64,000 nt of DNA from Charina bottae (GCA_023362775.1 JALMGJ010000002.1:57802914-57866913); one strand, 5' to 3'; positions 33,376-45,007 are shown, numbered from the stretch's first letter. Program-made: numbers and translations. The notes: generated by a model not told the origin, from the letters alone.

Positions 33376-35594
33376 TCATTTCTCCCTTTCGCCCTGTACT
33401 CGTGCTTCTTCAAAGTCCGTAGCGCCTTTAATAAAGGCTGACCTCCAATTGAAACGCTCATGAGTTAGGGCTTCCCAGTTCTCAATGCTGATATAACTTT
33501 TTTTAAAATTAGCTTTGAGAGTATCTTTGAATCTCTTTTGCTGTCCACCAATATTCCGTTTTCCATTCTTAAGTTGGGAGTAAACTAGCTGCTTTGGAAG
33601 ATGATGGTCAGGCATTCGAACAACATGGCCGGTCCAGCGAAGTTGATGTTGGATGGTCATTGTTTCAATGCTGGTGGTTTTCGCTTCTTCTAATACGCTA
33701 ACATTAGTCCGTCTATCTTCACAAGTAATTTGCAGAATTTTTCGGAGGCAGCGTTGATGGAATCTTTCAAGAAGTTGGAGGTGGCGTTTGTAGAGGGTCC
33801 ATGTTTCACAGGCGTACAAAAGGGTTGGTAGTACAATGGCTTTGTAAACAAGCATTTTGGTCTCCCTGCGAATGTCCCAATTCTCAAACACTCTACGCTT
33901 CATTCGGGAGAAAGCTACAGGCAGAGCTCAGGCGATGCTGAATTTCAGCGTCAATGTCGGCTTTTGTAGATAGATGACTGCCAAGATAAGAAAAGTGGTC
34001 GACATTTTCTACTAACACACCTTTAAGCTGGATTGATGGTGCTGCAGAGGGATTGGTTCGAACTTGCTGGTAAAGCACTTTGGATTTTTTAATGTTAATC
34101 GAGAGGCCAAGCTTTTCATATGCTTATGCAAAGATGTTTAGGATAGTTTGAAGATCTTCCTCGGAATGTGCACAGACTACGTTATCATCAGCATATTGAA
34201 GTTCTATAACAGAAGTGGTAATTACCTTATTTTTTGCTTTCAGCCTACTAAGATTAAACAGCTTTCCATCTATTCGATATATAATTTCTACACCAGTAGG
34301 AAGTTTCTCTTCAACAAGGTGTATAATCATAGTGATGAAGATAGCGAATAAGGTTGGAGCAATAACACATCCCTGTTTAACACCAGACTCCACTTTGAAT
34401 AGATCGCTTTGAGAGCCATTCTTATTCAGGATTGTTGCCATCATGTCGTCATGGAGTAGCCGCAAGATGTTCACAAATTTATCAGGGCATCTGATTTTCA
34501 GAAGGATGGTCCAGAGAGCAGTACGATTTACAGTATCAGAAGTCAGATCAATAAACGCCATGTACAGAGGGTGGTTTTGTTCCTTGCATTTTCCTTGAAG
34601 TTGTTGTGCACTGAAGATCATATCCACTGTTCCCCTGGAACGGTGGAAGCCATTTTGGGTTTCAGGGAGGATGTCTTCTGATATAGATAGGAGATGGTTT
34701 GTGAGGATCCTTGTGAGGATTTTGCCTGCTGTAGCTAGAAGGGAGATGCCTCGATAGTTTCCACAGTCTGTTCTATCACCCTTTTTGAAGAGAGTGATAA
34801 TTATGGCATTCCTAAAGTCTGCTGGTTTAAAAAATCCTCATCCAGATTTTTTTGATGAGTTTATGAAGTTGTTGTGTAAGTTCAGGCCTGCCTTCTTTAA
34901 AGACTTCAGCAGGAATCCCATCAGGTCCACTAGCTTTGTTATTTTTCATTTGATTAGTGGCTTTACTGACTTCCTCCAAACTAGGGGGTATTGCAAGCTC
35001 ATCTCTGATTTGTTTTTGTGGGATTTTCAAGACTTCATCAGCCACAGTAGAGTGACAATTAAGGAGATTGTAGTAATGCTCTTTCCAGCACAGTGCAATA
35101 GACTCTTTGTCCTTTAGAAGTTTGACACCATCTATTGAGCGTAAGGGATTTGTACCATAGTTTGCTGGTCCATAGATGGCCTTTATGGCATTAAAAAAGC
35201 CCCGTGCATCATGAGCATCTGCAAAATGTTGGGTTTCTTGGGCTTTTTTTATCCACCATATGTTCTTAAGTTCTCTAGTTCTTCTTTGGACTTCTACCTT
35301 TGCACTGGTGTAGATTTTTTTCTTAATGGCACAGTTAGTATCTTTTTGCCATATCCGGAAGGCTTTCCTTTTCTTGTCAATAATATGTTCAATCTCACTA
35401 TCGTTCTCATCAAACCAGTCCTGATGTCTCTTAGTTTGGTATCCGACAGTTTGTTCACAGGCTAAGATAATAGAAGTCTTCAATTTAATCCAGTGTTCCT
35501 CAACATTTTCAGGAAGTTCAATAGGCAGTTGTTCCTTGAGAGTTGATTGAAAGCAAGCTTGTTTAGTAGAATCTTGAAGGGCCAGTGTATTCAT
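33376..35594 (-). pseudogene. RTE-like LINE: reverse transcriptase region, broken
   Basis: Three successive frames. 35594-34827: linker and RT start (FFNAIKAIYGPANYG, NNKASGPDGIPAEVFK). 34627-34124: MDMIFSAQQLQGKC, the first Asp box altered to FIDLTSDTVNR (usual TKAFDTVNR), GVKQGCVIAPTLFAI and the catalytic LQYADDNVVCA. 33903-33376: C-terminal part LYACETWTLYKRHLQLLERF, QLRWTGHVVRMPD and RFKDTLKANFKK. The breaks near 34827-34630 and 34124-33903 and the altered Asp box show that this copy is inactive, although the order is complete. Confidence 0.8.
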
Positions 35595-36637
35595 TTTACG
35601 CCTTGGTTTTCTTCCTTGGAGCCTACGATGAGGCCCATCTTTATGGCCATCGTGGATCGAATTAATCGATGGTCTGTCCAGCAGTCATTGGGGCTCGTCA
35701 TGGCTCTGGTGAGAAGTACATCATGGCAATCTCTAGCATGGACAATTACATAATCTAAAAGATGCCAGTGCTTTGATCGTGGGTGCTTCCATGATGTTTT
35801 AAATTTATTTTTCTGGCAAAAGAGTGTGTTAGTAATGACAAGGTTATGCTCTGCACATTTAGTCAGAAGTAAGATTCCATTCATGTTGCTATTGTCAACT
35901 CCTTCTTTCCCAATGATCCCCGGCCACAAATCAAAGTCACGCCCAACTCTTGCATTATAATCGCCCAGGAGGATAATTTTATCCTCCTTTGGTATCTCTG
36001 ATAAGATGGTGTCCAGCTGGGTATAACATTTTTCCTTGATATCCTCATCTTCATCTAGTGTTGGTGCGTAAGCAGTTAGGATAGTTGCCTGTTGTTTTTT
36101 GGTGAGTTTTATTCGGAGAATTGAGAGTCGTTCTTTAATGCCAGTGGGAACTTCTGACAAGAGCTTCACAAGGTTGTTTTTGATAGCAAAGCCTACCCCA
36201 TGTATTCGTCGTTCTTGTTCAGGCAGTCCTTTCCAAAAGAAGGTATAACCTCCTTTTTCTTCCTTCAACTGTCCTTCTCCTGCTCTTCGAGTTTCTTGTT
36301 GTGCTGCTATATCAATATAAAAACGTCTCAGCTCTCTTGCAATAATGGCAGTCCTACGTTCAGGGCATTCAATATCCATATTGTCTTGCAGTGTCTGTAT
36401 ATCCCATGTTCCAAAATTCATATGTCTTTTATGACCGCTATATGGTGACCCCACTGGTCGCGGTAATCGAGTCAGGGAGAAAATTAGGCAGACTATGTTT
36501 AGAGCACCTTTTCTAGCCTCCTCCCCATATGGGGTGAGCAGAGTGGATCCTAAATAGGGCTGCTCAGTCGTGGATACAGCTGCCGAACTACTCAACTGCC
36601 TCGAACCTTGAGTCAGGACGACTGAATCCATATCCAC
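35591..36637 (-). pseudogene. RTE-like LINE: APE endonuclease region
   Basis: 348-codon frame with the apurinic-type endonuclease motifs in order: MNFGTWDIQTLQDN (usual form TWN altered to TWD), DIAAQQETRRAGEGQ, HGVGFAIKNNL, TILTAYAPTLDE, ILLGDYNARVG, SWKHPRSKHWHLLDYVIV and CWTDHRLIRS with the catalytic Asp-His. It nicks target DNA for target-primed reverse transcription. The first ~70 codons lie in the leader and are doubtful as protein; the domain starts near residue 72. It runs into the RT part around 35590, where the frame changes. Confidence 0.8.
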
Positions 36638-37447
36638 CGCCCATGTGCTGGTCCATGACTAGGGGCTTCCAGATTTCACAGTCCTGCCCCAGTTGCTATT
36701 CGTCAATCGCCATGGGACTTTTGGTTGGTTTGGGTTTAGTGTGGTTGGAAGACGCCTGTGCGTGAATTTGTTTTATGTGTGGAGATTGGTGCACAATTAT
36801 CAGCACACAACCTTCACAGAAAAAGGCTTTAATCCAATGGCATGGATACCATGATGATTGGTGACCTTTTATCTGCTACAGCCTTCATCTGCTTTCAGAG
36901 CCATTGTAAAAATACACCTTGTTATCTTCTGTTCTGCCATTGAGGACTTTCTTGGATCGTTCTTTGTCTGGTTCCTCCCCCTGGACCTTACCGCCATGGG
37001 TGACCCTACCAGGAGTACATGACTCCCGACTGCTTCGCTCACATTGGGAACACACAAGCCCACTCACCACAACAAGGTGACGATCCAGCGAGTGAGTGAA
37101 TGACTTCTATGCTGTTAAAATAATAGTGAAATCTGAAAGCTTCCTTTTCATCTCTGTCTAGCTATGCCTCTTAGTGCCCCTTCAAAACTTTTGTGAAGTG
37201 GAGATCGTACTAGCTCTTGCAGTGATATCATTCATCAGTGATGCTCATTATTGATATACTTGACCACATGCTACCTCCTCTTCATTGCCTCAGATTTGCA
37301 GAAGGTACCATGGTTGCTCCTCCCTATGATAACACCTAGGATACTAATCTCTTGTTCATTTTCCAGAGCAAGGAAGACTAATCAATTTCTCCTCCATCTT
37401 AGGAGATACTATCACCACTTCTAATCTGAAAGCGTCTTGGATCTGTT

Positions 37448-37816
37448 TTGTTGTTTATTCGTTCAGTCACTTCCAACTCTTCGTGACTTCATGGACCAGC
37501 CCACGCCAGAGCTTCCTGTCGGCCGTCGCCACCCCCAGCTCCCCCAAGATCGAGTCCGTCTCCTCCAGAATATCATCCATCCATCTTGCCCTTGGTTGGC
37601 CCCTCTTCCTTTTGCCTTCCACTTTCCCTAACATCAGCATCTTCTCCAGGGTATCCTGTCTTCTCATGATGTGGCCAAAGTAGTTCAGTTTTGCCTCTAA
37701 CATCATTCCCTCAAGTGAGTAGTCTGGCTTTATTTCCTGGAGTATGGACTGGTTTGATCTTCTTGCAGTCCAAGACACTCTCAGAATTTCCCTCCAGCAC
37801 CACAGTTCAAAAGAAT
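37448..37816 (-). pseudogene. BovB LINE 3' fragment
   Basis: Minus-strand C-terminus of BovB ORF2: PWTARRSNQSILQEIKPD, LEGMMLEAKLNYFGHIMRRQ, GKRKRGQPRARWMDDI, DRKLWRGLVHEV, then the tail with TGAATAAACAACAA. It is truncated at its 5' side at 37816, where L1-like sequence begins. Confidence 0.85.
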
Positions 37817-38265
37817 GAGATTCGGGCTTTTGTTGGAATCCTGAATGAAATTGATAATGCTGAATTGAAGATCTTTAACGGAGAAATTGAGCTGCAAGAT
37901 ATGAGTGAATTTGAGTTTTTGATGGAATGTTATGAAAAAAGTGTTATTATGTATGGGAGGTTTTCTGAAGAGAAGTCTCTATGTATGAGGTGAGCAGTTG
38001 GGCTGTTAGATTTCTTTAAGAAAATAGCTCTGTGCCTATTATGGGGATATGTAAATATATTTGTCTATTTTGAAGTGGGTTAAGGAACTAAAAATATTTA
38101 TCGGTCTTCTGGTTTTGGATGACTTTACTTATCGTTAATGATTGGGATTATGATTATTAAGGTTTTTTCTTACTTATGTTTTTATATTCATGTTTTTTGT
38201 ATTATTAATTATAATGATAGACAATTTACATGCTTTTTTATTTTTGATCTTTATTATGGTAGACA
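37817..38265 (+). mobile_element. L1-type LINE fragment, part before the TG...CA element
   Basis: Plus-strand T-rich 3'-UTR-like sequence with a short frame at its start (RAFVGILNEIDNAELKIFNG). It continues after the inserted element at 39299. The assignment rests on the 3' UTR at 39480-39645, which matches the reverse of 9610-9760. Confidence 0.5.
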
Positions 38266-38269
38266 GGAA

Positions 38270-39293
38270 TGTATGGAATTGTCCTGGTCATGCCGCGCCC
38301 CATCGCCATGTCGGACTCCGATCCGGAAGAGGAGCCGACACCAGGTAGCAACGGGTTTGGCGTGAAAATGCTGGAAGAGTCGGAATCACTGATTGGAGGG
38401 GACCCAGAAGGAGAGGCACCCCCGCAAATCAGCATGCGCCAAAGGAGGGCAGAGAGGCGGGCCGAGCAGCGAGAGGCCTGATTGGCCCCTGCCCTCCAGC
38501 AGTGCGAAATTCTAAATAAAAAGGCTGCGTGACCAGCCAAGGTTGCCATAGACAACCATCCTTACCTGCTGCCAGTACGCCCAAGAGAATCCATCAACAC
38601 GTCTTCCAAAGCCAAGCTGCACCGCCGCCTCCAAGGCCACCTCTGCACTGAACCCTGCAGCCGCCGCAGACCCTGTTCAAGAGAATTACCTTGAGTCCAT
38701 TTTCTCGCCTGCTCCTGAGCCGCATCCCACAGTCATCGCAGAAGCCTCCGGAACCTGGGCCTTGCCAACTGAAGCACGCCACTCTGCAAGGGAGCTGCCG
38801 ATTGCTGATGGGACTGCAGCCGTGGTAAACTTGCCCACCCGATCTGCTCACCTGGCCTCCCCGCTGCGCCCCTCAACCGACTCACCCAGAACAGCCATGG
38901 ACAGCCCCCAGGCCCCGGCCGATTGGGCCACCTATTGCAACATCACGACCAGTGCCCTACCATCTTGTCTGCCCACCGAATCCACCCCAGCTGCACCCTC
39001 TACTCACCTGCCTGCTGTAGTGGGGTTGCGAGCCCAAGGGTTGCCGACTCCAGAACCCGGGTTGCCCGAGACTGGATTCACTGGAGGCTGGACTACCTTC
39101 TGCAGCCGAGAAGGGGGAAGCCTCCAGCCTTGCCTATCTGCCGCCCCAGTTGCTGTCCTCGAGGGCCTCCCTTCCCTTGGACTTTGCCTACCTGTAGAGG
39201 AAGAAGAAGAGCTGGAGTGGTCTGCCTGTTGTACACTGTAAAATAAAGTTATTTCAACAACGCTTCCGTGTCGGTCTTAGTTGGAACAGGACA
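38270..39293 (+). mobile_element. TG...CA element with ORF, copy 1 (LTR-like)
   Basis: 1024 bp from TGTATGGAATTG to GGAACAGGACA. The duplication GGAA(T) is at 38266-38270 and 39294-39298. It shares with the element at 62691-63830 the start of an ORF, inverted CCAAT boxes (CTGATTGG at 38389, CTGATTGG at 38478), an AAATAAAAAGG box near 38514 and the 3' end AATAAAGTT(A/G)TTTCAA(C/T)AACGC. The ends and duplication suit a solo LTR. It is inserted in L1 sequence. Confidence 0.65.
38308..39241 (+). pseudogene. Broken ORF of the TG...CA element, copy 1
   Basis: Starts MSDSDPEEEPTPGSNGFG, with QRRAERRAEQREA, and stops at 38479-38481. The intact copy has a CGA codon where this one has TGA, a CpG-type change. 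A later frame (38762-39241) is Pro/Ser/Thr-rich and ends in an acidic run EEEEELEWSACCTL just before AATAAA, like the intact copy. The middle is out of frame. No known domain is recognised. Confidence 0.6.
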
Positions 39294-39298
39294 GGAAT

Positions 39299-39650
39299 AG
39301 TAGTAGGAAGAGAATAATTAAGTAATTGTTATTTTAGGGGGGATGTTGCTTAGGTGATTTATATATTTTTTCTTTTAATATAAGGGAGGGAGCAATGGTA
39401 CTTAGTGAGTTTTATAATGTGCTAAGGGATTGATCTATAGAAATAATGTGATTTTTGTTTAATATAGAGTAAGGGGTTGATTATGGAAAATTGCTGTATA
39501 TCCTTGATGTTTAAAGTTGGAAGTCACTTCTTTTTGTAATCTATCTAAAAACATTTCTCTTGTGTTTTCACACTTTCTAGTTTTTTTGTAGTTTTTTTGT
39601 TTTTCTGTATCTTTTTCTGAAACTTAATAAAGTTCTTTTAAAAAAAATAA
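39299..39650 (+). mobile_element. L1-type LINE 3' UTR, part after the inserted element
   Basis: T-rich sequence ending CTTAATAAAGTTCTTTTAAAAAAAATAATAA, with an AATAAA signal and poly(A). It matches the reverse of the L1 fragment at 9608-9760 (shared AAAGTTGGAAGTCAC and CTTGTGTTT(T)CACACTTT). Confidence 0.65.
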
Positions 39651-40113
39651 TAACTACATTCTGTTGGAAAGAACTTTTACTGATCAAGTACAAGATTAAT
39701 TCTCACACAATCCTGAGATGTTCCAAATGAGCCATATGTGAAAATCAGTCTAGCCCCTGATACACACAAAAGAGGAGCACAAATTATGCTAAATGAATTC
39801 TGAAATCATGTACAGCAGCAAGTCAGGCAGCTATATAATTGCAAATATTAACAAACAATGCAAATGACTAAGGGAGGAATCCTATTATAGTTCAGCTTGT
39901 ACCACAAAGTCATTATTATTTGAAAATAAAGTGAAAATAAAGTAAAATTGAGCACCTGAGTAGCTCTGGAAATCAACTACTAAGGAAAAGGACCAATTAA
40001 CTGTCATGCCTGGGACTCAGTCTTGTGGCGTGATTTGGGATGAGTTTGAGTCAGTGACACCTGAGAAATAGGACAGGGTTCTCTGCTCTGTTAGTTTGGT
40101 CACCTGTTTAGTG
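39651..40113. other. Stretch without recognised features
   Basis: AT-rich, nothing recognised. Confidence 0.45.
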
Positions 40114-40121
40114 GAATAGAG

Positions 40122-40421
40122 CATAGCTTTCCAAACTGTGTGTCATGACACTTTAGTGTGTTGCAACACACAGTTTAGTGTGTCATGACACAACCCGGAA
40201 GTGGACGTGCATGGCAGCGGTGCGGGGGCACGCGCGGCAGTGGCAGCATGCACGGTGGCGGCAGTGACAACAGCAGCGTCGCACCATCAGTGCTTCTGTG
40301 TTTTAGCGGAAAACACGAGGCCACCGCCGCTGCTGCCGCCATGCACACTGCAGCCTCCGTGCTTCCCGCCACCGCTGCTGCCATTGGTGTGTCACCAACG
40401 GCGGCAGTTTGGAAAGCACTG
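40122..40421. mobile_element. hAT-type MITE, 300 bp
   Basis: Ends CATAGCTTTCCAAACTG and CAGTTTGGAAAGCACTG are inverted repeats. The target duplication GAATAGAG lies at 40114-40121 and 40422-40429 (11 bp match if the next CAT is counted). Interior: GC-rich with GCTGCTGCC-type repeats. It is the same family as the element at 306-747. Confidence 0.8.
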
Positions 40422-40981
40422 GAATAGAGCATCAAAGATCTCTAGGCAAAGGATTTATATGTTCTGAAGTGAAACCAGAGTATTAGAGTTCTCTTAAGGG
40501 TATCCAGCCTTTGTAATATCTCCTTGCTAGTTTTTGGACAATGTGCCTTCAAGATTCTCATTTTTGGCCTCAATCAGCATATCAAATTGGCTCTCAAGGC
40601 CTTGCTTTGTCAAGGACAAATATGAAGAGCAATGGCTGGTAGCAGGCATATTGTTTAGAAGACTGTGCAAACCAGGAGGGGCAGAGCTAAACAAAGGAGT
40701 TGTTTCTCCATCATGAAAAACTCAAATTGGAAAAAATTGGAAGATGGCAAGATATGGTTTTGTTATAGTAGGATATGAGGGATAGTAGGTTGCTTAAACC
40801 TCAGTAGAGTTTGTTTGCTGCCAGGCAAGCTTGGGAGCCATTCAGATGCACATAGATCTATCTGTTCATAGTGGCAGTGGAAGAGCTGAAACCCAACAAC
40901 TAACATTAAGTATGTTTAATGATATATGAAGCACAACCTGATTTCTTTACCGAGAGTGAGTGAGCTTTGATGAGGCAACTT

Positions 40982-41476
40982 ATTTATTTATTTTATTTTA
41001 ACGTATTTATACTCCGCCTATCCCCTCCCTAGACGGAGGGCTCTAGGTGGCTTACAATCATTGAATACATATATTATACATCATATATTTAACAATGTTA
41101 TAATTACCGCACATTAGGGAGGGGGTAAGGGAACCGACTCTTCTTCCACAGGCATCGGACTACATGCCCCAGAATGCCTCGCTTCCGAGCCGGCTGCTGA
41201 CGTCCAGGAAGTTGTCATCAGGATCCGCCATCCTCCGCCGTTATCCACGGGAATCAACCAGGTCTTCTTTTCGGTTCGAGGGCGACCCCCGAAAGGACGC
41301 CAGCAAATTACCCCACGTGAGTGGTACCCATTTAGAGTGGTACCCAATTGCTGGGTTGGCAGAAGCTGGGGCTAGTGATGAGAGCTCACCTCGCCACGTG
41401 GATTCGAACCACCGGCCTTATGTTCAGCGGACTAACAGCTCAGCGGTTTAACCCGCTGAGCTACCGCAGCCCTTTA
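40982..41476 (-). mobile_element. Composite SINE: tRNA-like head with L2-like tail
   Basis: On the minus strand it starts AAGGGCTGCGGTAGCTCAGC (A-box region) with the B box GGTTCGAATCC near 41400. It continues with text close to the Sauria SINE head (AGCTGGGGC, GCTGGGTTGGCAG against GCTAGGTTGGCAA) and then joins the GAGGCATTCTGGGGCATG body shared with 960-1050. The end is a (TAAA)n L2-like tail near 40985. Confidence 0.75.
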
Positions 41477-41479
41477 AAG

Positions 41480-42350
41480 AACTTTAAAGGAACTTCTTTT
41501 AAAACTGGAGGGACTTTGTAACAAGCAGAAATGTAGCTGTTTGTCTTAGCAGTGGGAGGGGGAAGGAGAGCAACTGTTTAGATTGGGCAGCACTGTCGAT
41601 ACGGTTTTATTAGCTTGAAATTGCTGAGCTCTCATTCCCAAGGGATATTGCTTAGCTGGGTCTATCACAGGGGCTTCAATAACAGCAGAGAGTTTTTCTT
41701 TATGTTTTCAAGCAAAAGCCTCAAAGTCACTTTTTAATGAATCCAAGTTCTTATTTATAGGCGCCAATTGCTCAAACACTGAGGTGACAGTTTGCACTGT
41801 AAGAGGACATTGTTTAGCCATAAATTCAGTTGAGCCCTCCTGAGGAAACAACCTTTCCCAGGCATGACTCTGCATATTCTTATTTTCTCTAGGAGTGATC
41901 GCTGAACAAAACAAATGGGGGGGGGGGGGGAGAAGTGAAGAGTACAAAGGAAGGCGGGGGGGGGAATTAGACCAAATCATCTGAGAGAGAGAGAGAGAGA
42001 GAGAGATCCAGCAACTATTGTTTTTCTAATTCTGTTTGAAGATTCCATTCAAATATCTCAAATCTATTAGAAGTAGAGATGGATGTTAAATCCATTTACA
42101 GTCTCTTTGGATAATAAAAGTTCTTCCATTTTTAATTCTTTAGATGACTTAGATAGAGGCTGCCATCCTCAAGTAGCTCCATGGTTTTTCTTCCTGTTGG
42201 CCATTCTTTCCAGGCAAATTTCTTCTCACAAGCTCTAAATTCTTCTCCCCTTCTTCCTTCGTTTTCTCTCCCAGGAGCTTGCAACTGTATAGCTTAGTTT
42301 TTGTTCGGTTTTACTTGCTATGATACTATAATGCATCTCAAACAACACTA
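41480..42350 (-). mobile_element. Possible L1-type 5' region / ORF1 remnant
   Basis: A minus-strand frame (41980-41708) contains TEFMAKQCPLTVQTVTSVFE and LAPINKNLDSLKSDFEAF, reminiscent of a coiled-coil LINE ORF1 start. No other L1 parts adjoin it. A 16-base G run (41919-41934) and (GA)n (41982-42006) lie inside. A weak assignment. Confidence 0.3.
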
Positions 42351-42813
42351 GTGTAGAGAAATAACCTTATGAAGGAATGCAAGAACAGCCCTGGGAAAGG
42401 AGAAAATGTGAGAAAGAAACTAAATAACCCCACCCTGATTCTGTTTGGTATAAAAGGAGGCAGAGGGAAATTCTGGCAGGCTTCCAAGATTCTGTTATTA
42501 TACCCTTCAACAGTAACGTAGCATTCCTGAAATCCCTACTCCATCTATTTCCTGATCTGGCCTAGACTGAAGGGCTGACAAGGAGAGAAGGAAAAACAAG
42601 AGCTCAAATAAATTAATGTTGACTGATTCACTGTCTTACTCTTTTTTTTTATTGCCTTTATCATGCAACTCTTAATTGTGCTTCTGGCACTAGTGCTGTC
42701 CACAGACCTCAAGGATCTTTCATGGTCTCAGAACCCAGAATGATCCACCATGACCAAGTGAGGAGAAGGAGAAGCAAATGCATTACATAGATGAGCTAAC
42801 CCTAATCCTGGAA

Positions 42814-42859
<46 letters not shown>

Positions 42860-43760
42860 TCACACTCACACACACACACATTTTATGCATGAGCAAAAGT
42901 GTATCTGCCATTTTGTGCATGTGTAAAGTAATTTTTAAAAAAGCCAAAACCACATATATCTGAAAACCATTATACATGTACTAAATTCTCTTTACCAGCT
43001 GCAGATATTGGGAACTGCAGGTAACAAAGATGTAGATAATGAAAGCTACCTCCTATACAACTTAGATTGTCAAGGCCAGCTCTAAGGAAAAATAATCCCA
43101 AACAAGATGCCTTGGGTTTGTTTTTCAAAGTCCAGAGGATGCCAAGCTTTCTCTCATCTGATCTATCTTTGCATGCAAGACTCAGGCCCCATGCAGATTT
43201 CTCATCCATGCAGCCTAAACAATGGAGAGAAAGAGAAAATGAGAGATACTGCTCAGACTGAAAATGAAAAAAAAAATGTCACATCTATCTCATTTCTCAG
43301 ACTTTTGGCTAAGATCAAGTTTGCTCATTTATTCAAAAGGATTGTGTAATAGCTTCTCATTGTGAAAAATCTACAGGGATTACAAAAATGTGGATATTCC
43401 AGAGGCCACTATTGGTCTGATAAAAGTACAGAATTGATCACAAATTGCCTGCACACAGAACAATTAATCAGAAGACTAAGAAGCATTGGAAACCAATTAG
43501 ATTTTTCTCTGAATATTTAAAGAAGCAGGGCTCTGCCTGTGACTTCAGCTGTTGGGTTTGTTCTGGGGGGTTGAGGTTTGTTAACTTCCATTAGCTTCTG
43601 CTACTGATGCAAAATGCTGAACACAAGTTGTAGCATGCTGTATACTTTTATAGCCAACTGAAGGTATTTCATTTATGAATATTAACCTAACAGCCAACAT
43701 ATCCAAGTTTTTCAAGTGCTTAATGACATGCAGATTCTCAAATGATTTATATTAACTCTC
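42351..43760. other. Stretch with microsatellite only
   Basis: (CT)n followed by (CA)n at 42815-42882. Otherwise AT-rich unique-looking sequence without coding domains. Confidence 0.5.
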
Positions 43761-43763
43761 TCT

Positions 43764-43827
43764 CTCTCTCATCTATCATCTATCATCTATCATCTATCAT
43801 CTATCATCTATCATCTATCATCTATCA

Positions 43828-43917
<90 letters not shown>

Positions 43918-43920
43918 ATC
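43764..43920. repeat. (TATC)n microsatellite
   Basis: (CT)n, then ATCTATC and TATC units for about 155 bp. This is the GATA class on the opposite strand. Confidence 0.95.
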
Positions 43921-43954
43921 GACAGGCACACAGTACATGCAGTATACATAAATC

Positions 43955-44110
43955 AGAAGGAGTCTGGTAGCACCTTTTTAGACACATTTTTTAAAAAGCA
44001 TAGACTTTTGCGAACTATAGTTCACCTCATCAGATTCATGGAGTGGCTAAATTGATGTAAGATTTAAATTGCGATGAGGTGGGGAGGGGAAGGGAAGGGA
44101 AGGGAAGGGA
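43955..44110 (-). repeat. Unclassified dispersed repeat with hammerhead-like segment
   Basis: AGTCTGGTAGCACCTTTTTA through TTCACCTCATCAGATTCATG is a text pattern frequent in amniote genomes, where a longer form carries CTGATGA-stem-GAAA. It is followed by a (GGGAA)n stretch (44085-44115). The family was not assigned. Confidence 0.5.
44000..44045 (-). ncRNA. Decayed hammerhead-like fold
   Basis: Minus strand: CTGATGA, then GUGAAC pairing with GUUCGC (6 bp with one G-U) around loop UAUA, followed by AAAA where a functional core has GAAA. The lost G means it is probably inactive. Confidence 0.4.
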
Positions 44111-44894
44111 GAGGAGAGGAAGCCAGGGTGATTATGCAGATTACATGTGAGACAGATTACAAGTATCTTATCAATTAACAACTGTAATGTGTTAAAACCT
44201 TTGGGTTTCTTGAGACCTGCAGAGAGACACTAAAACTTTTGATGTATGTGAGTTCAGAACTCACTTCTACAATTGTGCTGTTAAAGTTTATTTTTCCAAA
44301 ATGGCAGTTTTGAGACTTGTAATATAGTGTCATAGGAGGTTGAAATGCTCTGATATTTATCCTCCCTAACCCATGTTTTGAGTCCTGATGTCAAACTCAT
44401 GTCCATTAATTATTTGATGCAAGGTTTGGCATGTTGGTCCTATGTAGAATCCAGAGGGTTGCTGCTGGCAGATAATGGCTTCTATCTCATTAGAAGAAGA
44501 GCATGGATAAAACCAGTGGGAAAGTCAGTTTGGAGAAAGCCAGCCCATTAAGACAATTTAGGCTTTAGAAAGTTAAAAAAAAGAATTGGGTTCAGTCTTC
44601 AGCATCTCCTATTAAGACCATCAGGCACTAAGTGCTATTAAAAATATATTTCGAGAGTCCATAGAAGGGACTGTGCTTCCAATCCAAGTAGATTATTAAT
44701 CTGACCTGATATAAGGTAGTTTTCTTTAAACTGCAACGTCAGACAATTACAAAGATGAGGGAAAATACCTATCATGCAGCTATTCAGTGCTTACAGCCCC
44801 TCAGGTATCAAACAACCTTTTAAATCCACTGGAAAATTCCCCACAGCACTCAAAGAAATCAAAGCAACCAATCCAATTTTGGTGTGGAATATAT

Positions 44895-45000
44895 GTTGTT
44901 GTTGTTCAGTCGTTTAGTCGTGTCCGACTCTTCGTGACCTCATGGACCATAGCACGCCAGGCCTTCCTGTCCTCCACTGTCTCCCAGAGTTTACTCAAAT
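44895..45000 (-). repeat. BovB 3' tail insertion, 106 bp
   Basis: GTTGTTGTTCAGTCGTTTAG through CCCAGAGTTTACTCAAAT is the reverse of the BovB 3' end of the 21898-22190 subfamily. The duplication AATATAT lies at 44888-44894 and 45001-45007. Confidence 0.8.
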
Positions 45001-45007
45001 AATATAT

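Larger units (their letters stand above)
33189..37096 (-). mobile_element. Nearly complete RTE-like LINE with 12-bp target duplication
   Basis: 3908 bp flanked by TGAATGACTTCT at 33177-33188 and 37097-37108. It reads on the minus strand: a 5' leader (37096-36640), an endonuclease frame, RT frames and a short 3' end without poly(A). The leader holds a 21-bp block (37065-37085) that matches the BovB leader (49621-49641) at 19 of 21 positions. The protein is of the same group as the vertebrate and invertebrate LINE proteins often mislabelled 'craniofacial development protein 2-like'. The exact clade (RTE or RTEX) is an inference. Confidence 0.8.

Noticed and set aside
37817..37993. Short host-like peptide with NEIDNAELKIFNGEIELQD
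   Set aside because: It leads straight into an L1-type 3' UTR and has no recognisable host family; treated as LINE sequence.
41300..41476. Second tRNA gene candidate
   Set aside because: Again a SINE head joined to a SINE body.
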